This document shows, in pieces, positions 47,031-55,472 of a stretch of 64,000 nt of DNA (the first letter of the stretch is position 1; each line of letters starts with the position of its first letter). This DNA comes from Cohnella pontilimi (GTDB lineage Bacteria; Bacillota; Bacilli; Paenibacillales; Paenibacillaceae). Location: positions 310,001-374,000 of the forward strand of contig NZ_SUPK01000001.1 of the NCBI RefSeq assembly GCF_005049045.1, read 5' to 3'. Under the pieces are notes generated by a model, which saw only the letters and a list, made by a program, of their open reading frames with translations, was not told the origin of the DNA and searched no databases. The translations under genes were made by a program, and so were the position numbers.

Positions 47031-47285
47031 TTGCCGCGTTACGGGCGAAACGTGAAAACCGGGTGCCGCTCCTGACGCGCCAAGTGCGGTGAGCATTATA
47101 GCGACCGGTCCGCATGGGCATGGCGTTGAAGCAATCGAGGGGAGCATGTGGCGGAGATATGGCGGCGTGAGCCATAAACCGATGGCTTCGCCGTACTGTT
47201 ACCCATTAAGTTTATATATCAAAACTTGTTAGGGAACGAACTGCATGCAATCCTTAGATTGGATTTTAATGATGGTCATCAGCCC

Positions 47286-47612
47286 CTAGAGATCGCTTTC
47301 CGCCAATTTCAATTCCTGAAGCAGGAACGTCTTTACCTCCGCCGGCCCTGATAGCTTGAGTGTGATCCCGCTATCGTTAGTAATGGAGATTGCCACTCTA
47401 AGAAACGGGCAACACTTCAACTCCAGTGGGATCCAGTCGGCGATGCACTTTAGAATTTGAGCATCGAAGGGGAAGAGGAAGGCATAGCCGTCGATCTGCT
47501 CGCTAATGTTGATGAGATCACGGAATAACGCTTCACGAAGCGTTTCGTACGTTTTACTTTCATCTGGAGAGAAGGATAGCTTGTGGCAGGCTATGGAGCA
47601 GGACTCGGTCAA
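47286..47612 (-). CDS. small Cys-containing protein of metal-resistance type
   Basis: 108 residues. IADWIPLELKCCPFLRVAIS and LSGPAEVKTFL match a family of ~100-residue proteins found beside mercury/MerR genes, whose members share an E-x-x-C-C-P-F motif; the vicinal Cys pair could bind metal. TTG 47612 is used, with gaggtga 8 bases upstream that also contains the stop of the preceding gene. Second gene of the leftward metal operon; cytoplasmic. Confidence 0.6.
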   Translation of the reverse strand: MTESCSIACHKLSFSPDESKTYETLREALFRDLINISEQIDGYAFLFPFDAQILKCIADWIPLELKCCPFLRVAISITNDSGITLKLSGPAEVKTFLLQELKLAESDL

Positions 47613-47618
47613 GTGAAA

Positions 47619-47840
47619 TCACCTCTTTTGTACGGTTTGACAACTGCAGTCAATCGAACATGCATGTTTCTGCCTGGAGCGGTGGTAGTAAACAAAAGCC
47701 GCAAGCAGTAGAATTCCCCCGATCACCAAATACCCAGCGCTTGCACTGATTATTCCCGTTGCCCCCACGAATAGAAAAGGAAAGGCACAACACAGACTGC
47801 AAGCAGCGATCAGCCCGAAGCCGGCGAGCCATTTTTTCAT
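47619..47840 (-). CDS. MerF-like small metal-transport protein
   Basis: 73 residues with two hydrophobic helices. The first contains ACSLCCAFPFLFVGATGII with a vicinal Cys pair, the second is GYLVIGGILLLAAFVYYH, and the tail has ACSIDCSCQ. This order (Cys pair in helix 1, two helices, Cys in the tail) resembles MerF-type mercuric ion transporters, though sequence similarity is modest. GGAGGTGA lies 7 bases before ATG 47840. Its promoter has the MerR-type 19-base spacer. Metal specificity is not shown; no mercuric reductase gene is in view. Confidence 0.55.
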   Translation of the reverse strand: MKKWLAGFGLIAACSLCCAFPFLFVGATGIISASAGYLVIGGILLLAAFVYYHRSRQKHACSIDCSCQTVQKR

Positions 47841-47872
47841 TGCCAAATCACCTCCGTTTCGTGTATAGTGCA

Positions 47873-47903
47873 AGCATAAAACTTAAAGTTCACTTTAAGT
47901 CAA
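47873..47903 (-). promoter_or_regulatory. MerR-type promoter/operator
   Basis: On the minus strand TTGACT (47898-47903) and TATGCT (47873-47878) are separated by 19 bases, the overlong spacer typical of MerR-activated promoters. The perfect dyad ACTTAAAG-ttca-CTTTAAGT (47881-47900) fills the spacer. It drives the MerF-like operon leftward and lies 14 bases before the merR-type start, allowing autoregulation. Confidence 0.85.
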
Positions 47904-47914
47904 GGGGTGATTAT

Positions 47915-48364
47915 ATGCTGTCAATCGGTGATGTGGCGGATCAGAGTGGTGTTCCGGCAAGTGCCCTGCGGTATTACGAAAAGGAGGGACTGCTTCCGCC
48001 TGCAGAGCGAAAGGGCGGGCAGCGGCGGTACTCGCCCGACATCCTGTTTCGGATCAGGGTCATCAAAATGGCCCAGCAGGCTGGTTTCCAGGTGAACGAA
48101 ATTTTGACGCTCTTAGAGGGTTTCGATTCAAACGTTCCACCGTCCGAACGTTGGCGGGAAATGGCACAGAAGAAGCGTATGGAGCTCGAAGAAAAGCAAA
48201 GGGAGCTCGTTCTGATGCAGGAGGTGCTCGACCGAGGACTGCGATGTACTTGCCTGTCGTGGGACGAGTGTTTTCTGAATGTGAGTTTGGATGGGACATG
48301 CGACAGGGGAGGGGAAAAGGGTGCTGACCGCCATCCTGTTGTTTTTTCTCGCAGGTATCGCTGA
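47915..48364 (+). CDS. MerR-family transcriptional regulator
   Basis: 149 residues. The N-terminal winged helix is SIGDVADQSGVPASALRYYE with KEGLLPP and GGQRRYS, the standard MerR DNA-binding form. A dimerisation coiled coil follows, and then a Cys-bearing end RCTCLSWDECF that may bind metal or a thiol-reactive ligand. ATG 47915 follows aaggggtga. It is divergent from the MerF-like operon with the operator in between. The last 44 bases overlap the ynfA start. Confidence 0.88.
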   Translation: MLSIGDVADQSGVPASALRYYEKEGLLPPAERKGGQRRYSPDILFRIRVIKMAQQAGFQVNEILTLLEGFDSNVPPSERWREMAQKKRMELEEKQRELVLMQEVLDRGLRCTCLSWDECFLNVSLDGTCDRGGEKGADRHPVVFSRRYR

Positions 48365-48647
48365 AATCGGCGGGGGTTATCTTATTTGGCTTTGGCTTCG
48401 GGAGGAACGTCCGCTCTGGTATGGCACGGTTGGTGCAATCGTGCTGGCACTATATGGAATCATTCCGACGATTCAGAAATTCCCAAACTTTGGCCGGGTA
48501 TATGCGGCATACGGTGGAGGGTTTATCGTGTTAGCAGTGTTATGGGGCTGGCTGATCGATCGCAAGACGCCTGACTTGTACGACTTGATCGGTGCCACAG
48601 TTTGCTTGCTAGGCGTATCCATCATGCTTTGGGTCCCGAGACATTAA
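48321..48647 (+). CDS. ynfA: YnfA/UPF0060-family membrane protein
   Basis: 108 residues, exactly the family length. LTAILLFFLAGIAEIGGGYL, IWLWLREERPLWYG, GIIPTIQKFPNFGRVYAAYG and GWLIDRKTPDLYDLIG are all strong UPF0060 signatures; four helices. GTG 48321 has ggggagggg upstream. It overlaps the regulator gene by 44 bases and is probably cotranscribed. The family is SMR-like, of unknown physiological substrate. Confidence 0.9.
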   Translation: MLTAILLFFLAGIAEIGGGYLIWLWLREERPLWYGTVGAIVLALYGIIPTIQKFPNFGRVYAAYGGGFIVLAVLWGWLIDRKTPDLYDLIGATVCLLGVSIMLWVPRH

Positions 48648-48802
48648 CATTTGTATCGCTACGAGACCGGGTTCGAGCAACAAGATATAAGGAACCTTGA
48701 TGCTTACACTTCAATGAAGACATCTGTACAAAATACGGGTTTTGTGAAAAAGAATACGCAAATTAGCAGATTGGTGCAATGCAATTACTTATCTTGCGAT
48801 AT

Positions 48803-49471
48803 TCATGTGTATGTCTCCCAGTTGTCTTCACCGTCATGATTTAACAGATCGTCCACGGATTTATATAGCTTGCTTGCCTCATGTCGATCGGATACTTGCG
48901 GTTTATTCAGGATGTTAGATATATGGTTCGCAACCGTTTTGGGACTCAAGTGAAGCTGTGCGGCAATCCGTGCATTTGTGTAATCCTGCTGAATGAGTTC
49001 CAAAATTTCCATTTCCCTTGCCGTGAGTTCAGCTAATGCCGGATTTCGAACGGCATTCGGCTGTGTCACCGTAAAATAATCCATCATCCTGGCGGCAATG
49101 TCGCTGCTCAACACAGCTCCGCCGTGACCTACCGTACGAATCGACTGTAGCAGTTCCAGTTCGCCGGAATCCTTCAATACGTAACCTCGTGCTCCGTTTT
49201 GCATGGCTGTAAACACCGACTTGTCGTTATTCAGCATGGTTACGATTAAGATCTTTATACCTGGTTTCTTCAATTTAATTTGGCGTGTCGCTTCAATACC
49301 GTTAATGCCAGGCATCCGGATGTCCATCACAATCACGTCAGGTTCAAGTCGGACGGCAAGATCTACCGCCTCTTCCCCTGTTGCGGCTTCCCCTGCCACT
49401 TCCAGATCATCCGTCATTTGAAGCAAATTTCGAACGCCGCTTCGAAAAAGCGGGTGATCGTCGGCCAGCAA
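48803..49471 (-). CDS. NarL/LuxR-type response regulator
   Basis: 222 residues. The receiver has LADDHPLFRSGVRNLL, phospho-acceptor Asp in VIVMDIRMPG, and Lys in GYVLKDSG. The C-terminal LuxR helix-turn-helix is LTAREMEILELI plus LHLSPKTVANHISNIL. TTG 49471 is chosen, with gagaggaaaagg directly upstream; there is no in-frame ATG nearby. Its kinase gene, which should precede it, survives only as a C-terminal stub, so its phosphorylation source is unclear. Confidence 0.85.
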   Translation of the reverse strand: MLADDHPLFRSGVRNLLQMTDDLEVAGEAATGEEAVDLAVRLEPDVIVMDIRMPGINGIEATRQIKLKKPGIKILIVTMLNNDKSVFTAMQNGARGYVLKDSGELELLQSIRTVGHGGAVLSSDIAARMMDYFTVTQPNAVRNPALAELTAREMEILELIQQDYTNARIAAQLHLSPKTVANHISNILNKPQVSDRHEASKLYKSVDDLLNHDGEDNWETYT

Positions 49472-49640
49472 TATCCTTTTCCTCTCCCTTGGCGGCTAAT
49501 GGGATCACAGCCTTAATAACGGTCCCTCCGATGTCCGGCGATTCTACGGTGCAATAACCTCCCAACTCTGCAGCCCGTTCCCGAATGGAATGAATGCCGA
49601 TTCCTCCGGTGATTTTGGCCGGTATCGCGAGGATGGGGAT
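49407..49640 (-). pseudogene. C-terminal stub of a NarL-type sensor histidine kinase
   Basis: The frame reads KITGGIGIHSIRERAAELGG then ESPDIGGTVIKAVIPL, the G2-box end of the HATPase domain of HPK7-type kinases. Everything upstream (sensor, HisKA_3, N and G1 boxes) is missing: similarity stops near 49640, where a plus-strand membrane-protein gene begins. The stub overlaps the regulator gene by 65 bases. It marks a deletion or rearrangement end point. Confidence 0.75.
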
Positions 49641-49686
49641 GACTCCGGCAGCGCTAATTTGGGGAGGTGACACTCATCAGGAACTG

Positions 49687-50139
49687 TTGTGCGGATATAT
49701 TGCCGCTATCCTGATGGCTTTCAGTTCGATCGCTTCGTATTTACCTCAGATGAAGGAAACCGGAAAGCTCGGCTTCGCCGCGGTATTCATTACGGCAGCC
49801 GGCAACATCATCATTTCCGGACAGCAGTACGGGATTTGGGCTTACGGCGCTTATGCGAAAGAGGGATTGTTCGTAGACATTACCGGCATGCTTGTGGGGA
49901 TCGGGATGATGCTGGGGACGATTTTGCTGGCTTTTGTTACGTTTCGCGCCAAAGTGTTCCCACTCTGGAACGTGCTTTTATTTGTGGTGATGCTGGTATC
50001 GTTCGGCGTTCCGGGATTGGAGAGCTGGTTCGCACTTTTCTGGGGGCTTGCATATGGGGCAATGGGATTTACCATTGTATCTGGAAAATACCGCAACAAG
50101 GAAGCGGCAGCAGCCAATTCGTTGAATCTCGCTTCGTAA
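49687..50139 (+). CDS. multi-pass membrane protein, start uncertain, possibly 5'-trimmed
   Basis: About 150 residues with four to five hydrophobic segments (GYIAAILMAFSSIASYL, GFAAVFITAAGNIIIS, GMLVGIGMMLGTILLAF, WNVLLFVVMLVSFGV, ALFWGLAYGAMGFTIV). No family is recognised with confidence. The frame is open up to 49594, but that part is the complement of the kinase stub, so the true start is near the junction. TTG 49687 is given as a working start; ggggaggtga at 49661-49670 is somewhat far from it. The gene may have lost its original first codons in the same event that removed the kinase. Confidence 0.5.
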   Translation: MCGYIAAILMAFSSIASYLPQMKETGKLGFAAVFITAAGNIIISGQQYGIWAYGAYAKEGLFVDITGMLVGIGMMLGTILLAFVTFRAKVFPLWNVLLFVVMLVSFGVPGLESWFALFWGLAYGAMGFTIVSGKYRNKEAAAANSLNLAS

Positions 50140-50142
50140 ACA

Positions 50143-50170
50143 AATGAACATAATTTTAATTATGTAAACT
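50143..50170 (+). other. dif-like Xer recombination site 1
   Basis: Left arm AATGAACATAA, six-base centre TTTTAA, right arm TTATGTAAACT. The right arm is identical to the XerD arm of the Bacillus subtilis dif site as I remember it, and the 11-6-11 layout is exact. It lies between convergent genes. A second site with 24 of 28 identical bases is at 60220-60247. Confidence 0.65.
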
Positions 50171-50180
50171 ATGTGACAAA

Positions 50181-50444
50181 TTATTTATTCATTCTTCGGT
50201 GATCCCGTAAACTCAACAGCCAGATGATGGACGCTGCCAAATAGATCGGTAAAATCACCACGATGAAAGTTGCGATACCCGCCAAATCGTCCCAGCCGTC
50301 CTTACGGTCCAATACGGAAAACAGGAAAAGGATCCAACCCGCCAAATACACGGTGAACGCTGCCCATTTCCTTTTCCAAGCCGTCATGATCGGAAAAAAC
50401 GTCAATACGATCCATAAAACCACATAACCGGCGCCGGTATGCAT
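50181..50444 (-). CDS. small membrane protein
   Basis: 87 residues with three hydrophobic segments (GYVVLWIVLTFFPIMTAW, WAAFTVYLAGWILFLFSVL, IATFIVVILPIYLAASIIWL). The second and third flank a charged loop DRKDGWDD. aggaggg lies about 8 bases before the ATG. No family name can be given. It is separated from the upstream regulator gene by a terminator, so it is transcribed alone. Confidence 0.65.
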   Translation of the reverse strand: MHTGAGYVVLWIVLTFFPIMTAWKRKWAAFTVYLAGWILFLFSVLDRKDGWDDLAGIATFIVVILPIYLAASIIWLLSLRDHRRMNK

Positions 50445-50500
50445 GGCGATCCCTCCTCTCCTTTATCTTATTGTCTTTACCCTCATCGCCTGCAAACAAA

Positions 50501-50527
50501 AATCCCTGACGAATTACGTCAGGGATT
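50501..50527 (-). terminator. terminator of the orphan response regulator gene
   Basis: AATCCCTGACG (50501-50511) with CGTCAGGGATT (50517-50527), loop of five; on the minus strand the stem is followed by a T-rich run (complement of aaacaaaa). Confidence 0.82.
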
Positions 50528-50542
50528 AAACGCATTACATGA

Positions 50543-51319
50543 TTAAAGCATGTCGGCACACCATTGAAGCATGAGGATCAGCATAGCCGCAATACTCAAC
50601 GACTCCAGTTTATAACCGATTCCCCAGGCCGTTTTAATCCGGATACGCTCGGATGCACGATGCAGCTTTTTACGGAGCCGGTTCAGATGGGTATCGATCA
50701 TTCGATCGTCGTCCGTGGGATTGTAATTCCAAACCCGGCGAAGAAGCTCTTGTCTGCTCACGATCTCGCCGGGTTTGGCCGCCATGGCCCATAGAATGGA
50801 AAACTCTTTGCGGGTCAAAATCAAATCTTGATCTAACACAAATGCCCGAAAGGTCGTTCGATCCATGCGCAGCGGTCCGAAATGAAGCACGGAAGCGGCA
50901 TCCTGTTTGGCATCCATCGATGAGCCTCGACGCAGCAGCACTTGAATGCGCAGCATCAGTTCCTTCCAGTTGAACGAGCTGGACATCACATCGTCCGCAC
51001 CGGCTTCAAAGCAAGCGATGCGCTCCTCTCCCCCCATTCCCTCGTCTGCAAGGACAAATAAAAGCCCGCTGGAGATATCGCGAATCTTCCTGCACAGTTC
51101 CGCACAGTTCACTTTGGCCGCACGAAAGTTAAGGAGAATAATGTCCGGCTCCAGCTTGATCGTCTGAACCAGCCCGCTAAGCCCATCCGGGACGCACTCC
51201 ACGCGGATCCAGTTACGAAAGTAACGGCTGGTATGCTCCAAAAAATGTTCGTCATCATCGATGACAAGCATCGTTTTCAAATGGTTGCGCTCCCCCGCCG
51301 GCGTTTCCTGCTCGGACAT
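50543..51319 (-). CDS. OmpR-type regulator with pseudo-receiver domain
   Basis: 258 residues. The receiver keeps the acidic patch IDDDEH, but the phospho-acceptor position reads IILLNFRAA, Asn64 in place of Asp, and the conserved Lys region reads DVMSSSFNWKEL instead of TKPF. Phosphorylation as in standard regulators is thus unlikely. The winged helix is normal (LTRKEFSILWAMAAKPGEIV, DTHLNRLRKKLH, WGIGYKLE). A ~20-residue hydrophobic tail (SIAAMLILMLQWCADML) follows, which is unusual. No kinase gene adjoins. ATG 51319 follows ggaggg closely. It lies just downstream of the ABC operon in the same direction, but with 105 bases between. Confidence 0.8.
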   Translation of the reverse strand: MSEQETPAGERNHLKTMLVIDDDEHFLEHTSRYFRNWIRVECVPDGLSGLVQTIKLEPDIILLNFRAAKVNCAELCRKIRDISSGLLFVLADEGMGGEERIACFEAGADDVMSSSFNWKELMLRIQVLLRRGSSMDAKQDAASVLHFGPLRMDRTTFRAFVLDQDLILTRKEFSILWAMAAKPGEIVSRQELLRRVWNYNPTDDDRMIDTHLNRLRKKLHRASERIRIKTAWGIGYKLESLSIAAMLILMLQWCADML

Positions 51320-51424
51320 TGTCCCTCCGACTCCTTTAGAAAGCGGTTACAATTCCATAATTATTCGCTTTATACATTCGATACTCCTTCTGGATCAGCC
51401 GGGTTTATGAAATTTTTCTCACTT

Positions 51425-52444
51425 TTAGTTCAATGGATAATGACAGGCGACGAAATGGTTATCTGCAACTTTCGCGAACGCCGGTTCTACCTCGGCGCAC
51501 TTCTGTGTGGCAAACGGGCAACGTGTCCTGAAACGGCAGCCGGACGGCGGATTGATGGGACTGGGCACATCGCCTTCCAGCACCATTTTCTTCTCGTCTC
51601 TTTGCCTCGGATCCGCCACCGGATTGGCCGATAACAACGCCTGCGTATAAGGATGCTGGGGCTTAGCGAACAGCGTATCCGTTTCCGCAAGCTCGACAAG
51701 TTTACCGAGATACATGACGCCCACCCGGCTGCTGATATGCCGAACGACGTTAAGGCCGTGCGAAACGAACAAATACGTAAGGTTAAATTGTTTCTGCAGA
51801 TCCTCAAGTAAGTTAATGATTTGCGACTGGATCGATACGTCGAGGGCGGACACCGGCTCATCCAATACGATTAGCTTCGGATTCAGAGCGAGCGCTCTTG
51901 CGATTCCGATCCTTTGACGCTGTCCGCCGCTGAATTCGTGCGGGTATCGGCGAATGTGGTAAGGGCTTAATCCCACCATCTCAAGAAGCTCCTGAACACG
52001 ATGCTCACGCTCGGATTTCCGGCTCATTCCATGAATGCGCAGCACCCGCGCGATCGATTCCCCCACACTTAACCGGGGATTCAAGGAAGAGAACGGATCC
52101 TGGAAAATGTACTGCATATCTCTGCGCAAGCCGCGCATATCTTTCTCGGACAGCGAGAAAATGTTGCGCCCTTCAAATTCCACGGTTCCGCTTGACGCAT
52201 TAAGAATGCGCAGCATTGTTTTGCCGATCGTCGATTTGCCGCAGCCGCTTTCCCCTACTAAACCAAGCGTTTCGCCTCGGTGGATGTCGAAGCTGACATC
52301 ATCGACCGCTTTCACATGCGCTAAGACGCGGTCGAATAACCCGCCCTTTACGGGAAAATACTTCTTGACGTTTCGAACACTCAGAAGGACTTCATCTGTC
52401 TTCGTTTCTTGTTCCTTTTGGGCTTCAAACAGCGCTATGCTCAT
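51425..52444 (-). CDS. oligopeptide-type ABC transporter ATP-binding protein (OppF/DppF class)
   Basis: 339 residues: Walker [11 protein letters not shown]-loop [11 protein letters not shown], signature LSGGQ in [20 protein letters not shown], Walker [13 protein letters not shown] and H-loop FVSHGLNVV. The C-terminal oligopeptide-transporter extension contains [15 protein letters not shown], a Cys motif typical of this subfamily. It powers import with the OppD-type partner. ATG 52444 lies inside the end of the preceding gene (20-base overlap) with GGGAGGG upstream. Last gene of the operon. Confidence 0.9.
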   Translation of the reverse strand: MSIALFEAQKEQETKTDEVLLSVRNVKKYFPVKGGLFDRVLAHVKAVDDVSFDIHRGETLGLVGESGCGKSTIGKTMLRILNASSGTVEFEGRNIFSLSEKDMRGLRRDMQYIFQDPFSSLNPRLSVGESIARVLRIHGMSRKSEREHRVQELLEMVGLSPYHIRRYPHEFSGGQRQRIGIARALALNPKLIVLDEPVSALDVSIQSQIINLLEDLQKQFNLTYLFVSHGLNVVRHISSRVGVMYLGKLVELAETDTLFAKPQHPYTQALLSANPVADPRQRDEKKMVLEGDVPSPINPPSGCRFRTRCPFATQKCAEVEPAFAKVADNHFVACHYPLN

Positions 52445-53453
52445 TAAGATTGCCCTCCCAACGCTCGGTGTACTTCCAGCAGCGAACCGTCTCTTCTTGG
52501 CCGACGGTAATGACTGCGGGTACTTCGGACCGGCATAAGTCCGTCGCAAATTCACAGCGTGGCGCGAACCGGCAGCCCGGCGGAAGGTGAAGCGGATTCG
52601 GAACAACGCCTTCGATCGTTTTCAGTTTGCCGGTTCTTTTCTTGTGGCTCGGCATCGATTCCAGCAAGCCGATGGTATAAGGATGCTTAGGATTTTCGAA
52701 AATCGTGTAAACATCTCCCTGTTCCACCACCTGTCCGGCGTACATAACGACAACCCGGTCGGCGACTTCGGCCACGACACCGAGATCGTGCGTGATCAGA
52801 ATAATAGATGTGTTTGTTTTTTCTTTTAATTGCTTCATGAGATGCAGAATTTGATTTTGAATCGTGACGTCCAGCGCCGTTGTCGGCTCGTCGGCGATGA
52901 GCAATTCGGGATTGCAGGCGAGTGCGATGGCGATCATCACCCGCTGCCTCATGCCTCCGCTGAGCTCGTGGGGATATTGGCTGACACGCCGCTCCGCCTC
53001 GGGAATGCCGACAAGCTCCAACAATCGCACGGCCTCTTTTAACGCTTGCTTCTTCTTCATGCCTTGGTGAAGCTTCAGTGACTCTGCGATTTGGTCTCCT
53101 ACCCGGTAGACCGGATTTAGCGAAGTCATTGGCTCTTGGAAAATCATCGAGATTTTATTTCCGCGGATTTGTCTCATCTGCGCATTGGTTTTGGTGAGCA
53201 GACTTTCTCCGTTAAATGTGATATCGCCTTCCACGATCTTGCCTGGAGGGGAAGGGATCAATCTCATAATCGACAATGACGTCACGCTTTTACCGCTGCC
53301 GGACTCGCCCACGATAGCCAGCGTTTCCCCGCGCAGCACCTCGAAGTCGACTCCATCAATGGCTGGAACGACGCCTTCTTCCGTATAGAAATACGTCTTT
53401 AACCCTTTGACCTGAACAATCGGATCCGGATGGCTCTGCAACCTCGTCATCAT
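52425..53453 (-). CDS. oligopeptide-type ABC transporter ATP-binding protein (OppD/DppD class)
   Basis: 342 residues: Walker [11 protein letters not shown]-loop [11 protein letters not shown], signature [16 protein letters not shown], Walker [14 protein letters not shown]-loop LITHDLGVV, and the C-terminal [15 protein letters not shown]ys motif. It pairs with the OppF-type subunit as a heterodimeric ATPase. taggaggg lies 8 bases before the ATG. Ten bases separate it from the upstream permease gene. Confidence 0.9.
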   Translation of the reverse strand: MMTRLQSHPDPIVQVKGLKTYFYTEEGVVPAIDGVDFEVLRGETLAIVGESGSGKSVTSLSIMRLIPSPPGKIVEGDITFNGESLLTKTNAQMRQIRGNKISMIFQEPMTSLNPVYRVGDQIAESLKLHQGMKKKQALKEAVRLLELVGIPEAERRVSQYPHELSGGMRQRVMIAIALACNPELLIADEPTTALDVTIQNQILHLMKQLKEKTNTSIILITHDLGVVAEVADRVVVMYAGQVVEQGDVYTIFENPKHPYTIGLLESMPSHKKRTGKLKTIEGVVPNPLHLPPGCRFAPRCEFATDLCRSEVPAVITVGQEETVRCWKYTERWEGNLNEHSAV

Positions 53454-53463
53454 CGCGGCCCTC

Positions 53464-54390
53464 CTACTTGTTTTTTTGTCTCGGATCGAGCGCGTCCCGC
53501 AGACCGTCGCCGATGAAGTTCACGGCAAGAACCGCAATCATGATGCACAATCCTGGAAATAGCGCCGTCCAAGGATACGTCGTTAACGTAACAAGCTCCT
53601 GGGCGGAAGAAAGCATGTTTCCCCAGCTCGGCGTCGGCGGCTGGATCCCCAAGCCTAAGAAACTGAGCGTCGCTTCGGCGATAATGTTATTGGCGATATC
53701 CAGCGTCGCGATGACGATAATCGGTGCAATAGCATTCGGGAGAATGTGATAAAAAATGATCGCCCTCTTCGGCTCCCCGGTCACCAGCGCCGCAGTGGCG
53801 TAATCCCTCTCTTTAAGCGACAGAATCTCCCCTCGCACGATCCGTGCCATATTGAGCCAACCGAAAGTGCTTAGCGCAATAATAGTAGACCACATGGAGG
53901 GAACCATTATCGCCGCGATGATGAGCAGCAAGAAGAAGGACGGGATCGACTGTAAAGCGTCGACGATTCTCATCATGATCATATCGACGGCTCGCCCGAA
54001 ATAACCGGAGACCGCCCCATAGATCACACCGAAAGCAACGGTAACGGTGGTTGCGATAACGGCCACGGATAAGGAAATGCGGGCGCCGAACAGCGCGCGG
54101 ATAAACACGTCTGCCCCCATGGAATCGGTGCCGAACGGGTGGCTTAAACTCGGCGCGAGGTCGGCGTCCATTATATCGAAAGATTCCGGATCATATTGAG
54201 AGAATAGTGGAGCAAAAATGGCTGCCAGAATATAGATCGTGAACACAATAAATCCGGCAACCGCGAACTTGTTTCGCTTATACCTGTTCCAAACGGCTGC
54301 CGCTCTCGTTTGCATTTTGCCTTGCTGGGACCACTCGGTTTGCCGCTCGGCGGCCAGACCTTGATCGATTACCGCGTTTTGCTGGCTCAC
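53464..54390 (-). CDS. oligopeptide-type ABC permease (OppC/DppC class)
   Basis: 308 residues: a cytoplasmic N-tail, TM1 (FAVAGFIVFTIYILAAIF), the periplasm-side motif HPFGTDSMGADVF typical of OppC, and five further helices. The EAA loop is RGEILSLKERDYATAALVTG; SFLGLGIQPPTPSWGNML near the end is a family signature. It forms the channel together with the OppB-type permease. Part of the leftward operon, 19 bases after its partner gene. Confidence 0.9.
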   Translation of the reverse strand: MSQQNAVIDQGLAAERQTEWSQQGKMQTRAAAVWNRYKRNKFAVAGFIVFTIYILAAIFAPLFSQYDPESFDIMDADLAPSLSHPFGTDSMGADVFIRALFGARISLSVAVIATTVTVAFGVIYGAVSGYFGRAVDMIMMRIVDALQSIPSFFLLLIIAAIMVPSMWSTIIALSTFGWLNMARIVRGEILSLKERDYATAALVTGEPKRAIIFYHILPNAIAPIIVIATLDIANNIIAEATLSFLGLGIQPPTPSWGNMLSSAQELVTLTTYPWTALFPGLCIMIAVLAVNFIGDGLRDALDPRQKNK

Positions 54391-54409
54391 GTTCCGTGTT
54401 CACCTCGTT

Positions 54410-55381
54410 TTAGGTTTTCCCGTACTGGATCCTTGGGTCAACGACAGCATATAGAATATCCGCAAGCAAGTTTCCGATGACGACCAGCACGGCTGTAACC
54501 ATGGTGACGCCCATAATAACCTGGTAATCACGGATAAAGATCGAACCGATCGCCAGCCTGCCCATACCCGGCCATGCGAATATTTGCTCAATGATCAGCG
54601 CCCCGCCGAACAAATGGGGCAGCTGCAATCCGATGAGTGTAATGATCGGGAGCAGCGCGTTGCGGAACGCATGCTTGAATACAACCTTGCCTTCGGTTAC
54701 CCCTTTGGCACGAGCCGTTCGAATATAATCTTGGTGAATAACCTCCAGCATGCTGGACCGCATGAACCGGGAGTACTGGGCGACAAGGCCGAACGCCAAT
54801 ACGGATGCCGGTAGAATCAAATGATATAAAATATCAAGAGCAGTCGGCAGGTTCCCCCCGTCACCCCGCATGTTGCTCGCCGGGAACCATCCGAGTTTTA
54901 ACGAGAATACGAGCATCATCATGATCGCAAAGAAAAAGGACGGAATGGATATGCCCAAAAACGACAAAAACGTAAACGTATTATCAAGCGGAGAATATTG
55001 CCGGACCGCGGAATAGATTCCGATCGGTATCGCGATTAAAAAAGATATGAATATAGCGGTCCCCATGAGAAGCAACGTTGCCGGGATTCTCTCCACGATT
55101 TTTTCCAACACCGGTCTGCCGTCCTGGAACGAATAGCCGAAATCGCCATCCAGGACGATCATTTTGATCCATTTCGCGTATTGAACATAAATCGGTTTGT
55201 CGACTCCAAGTTTGTCACGTATGGCGGATAAATCCTGCTCTGCACCTTTGGAGGACTCCGGATTGACGAACATGGCGGTCGGATCGCCGGGGGCCATGGT
55301 CATCAAGAGAAAAGATACGATCGAAATAATGAACAACAACGGGATCATTTGTACGATTCTTCGCAGAATATAGGGAAACAG
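54410..55381 (-). CDS. oligopeptide-type ABC permease (OppB/DppB class), probable CTG start
   Basis: 323 residues if begun at CTG 55381. The family starts with a YILRRxxQMIPLLF segment, and here FPYILRRIVQMIPLLFIISI is encoded only if translation begins at this CTG, 7 bases after AAGAAGG. The first ATG (55348) would remove the conserved YILRR and lacks a ribosome site. Six helices; EAA loop RSSMLEVIHQDYIRTARAKG; VIEQIFAWPGMGRLA is diagnostic. Cytoplasmic membrane, pairs with the OppC-type permease. The start choice is an inference; the family call is firm. Confidence 0.88.
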   Translation of the reverse strand: MFPYILRRIVQMIPLLFIISIVSFLLMTMAPGDPTAMFVNPESSKGAEQDLSAIRDKLGVDKPIYVQYAKWIKMIVLDGDFGYSFQDGRPVLEKIVERIPATLLLMGTAIFISFLIAIPIGIYSAVRQYSPLDNTFTFLSFLGISIPSFFFAIMMMLVFSLKLGWFPASNMRGDGGNLPTALDILYHLILPASVLAFGLVAQYSRFMRSSMLEVIHQDYIRTARAKGVTEGKVVFKHAFRNALLPIITLIGLQLPHLFGGALIIEQIFAWPGMGRLAIGSIFIRDYQVIMGVTMVTAVLVVIGNLLADILYAVVDPRIQYGKT

Positions 55382-55472
55382 GGCACACCCTTCTTTCCTG
55401 TCATAATGACAGCCGCCGCGACGATTCGAAGTCGTCGACGGCGGCTGTTCTACCGGTCACGATGATCGCCGA

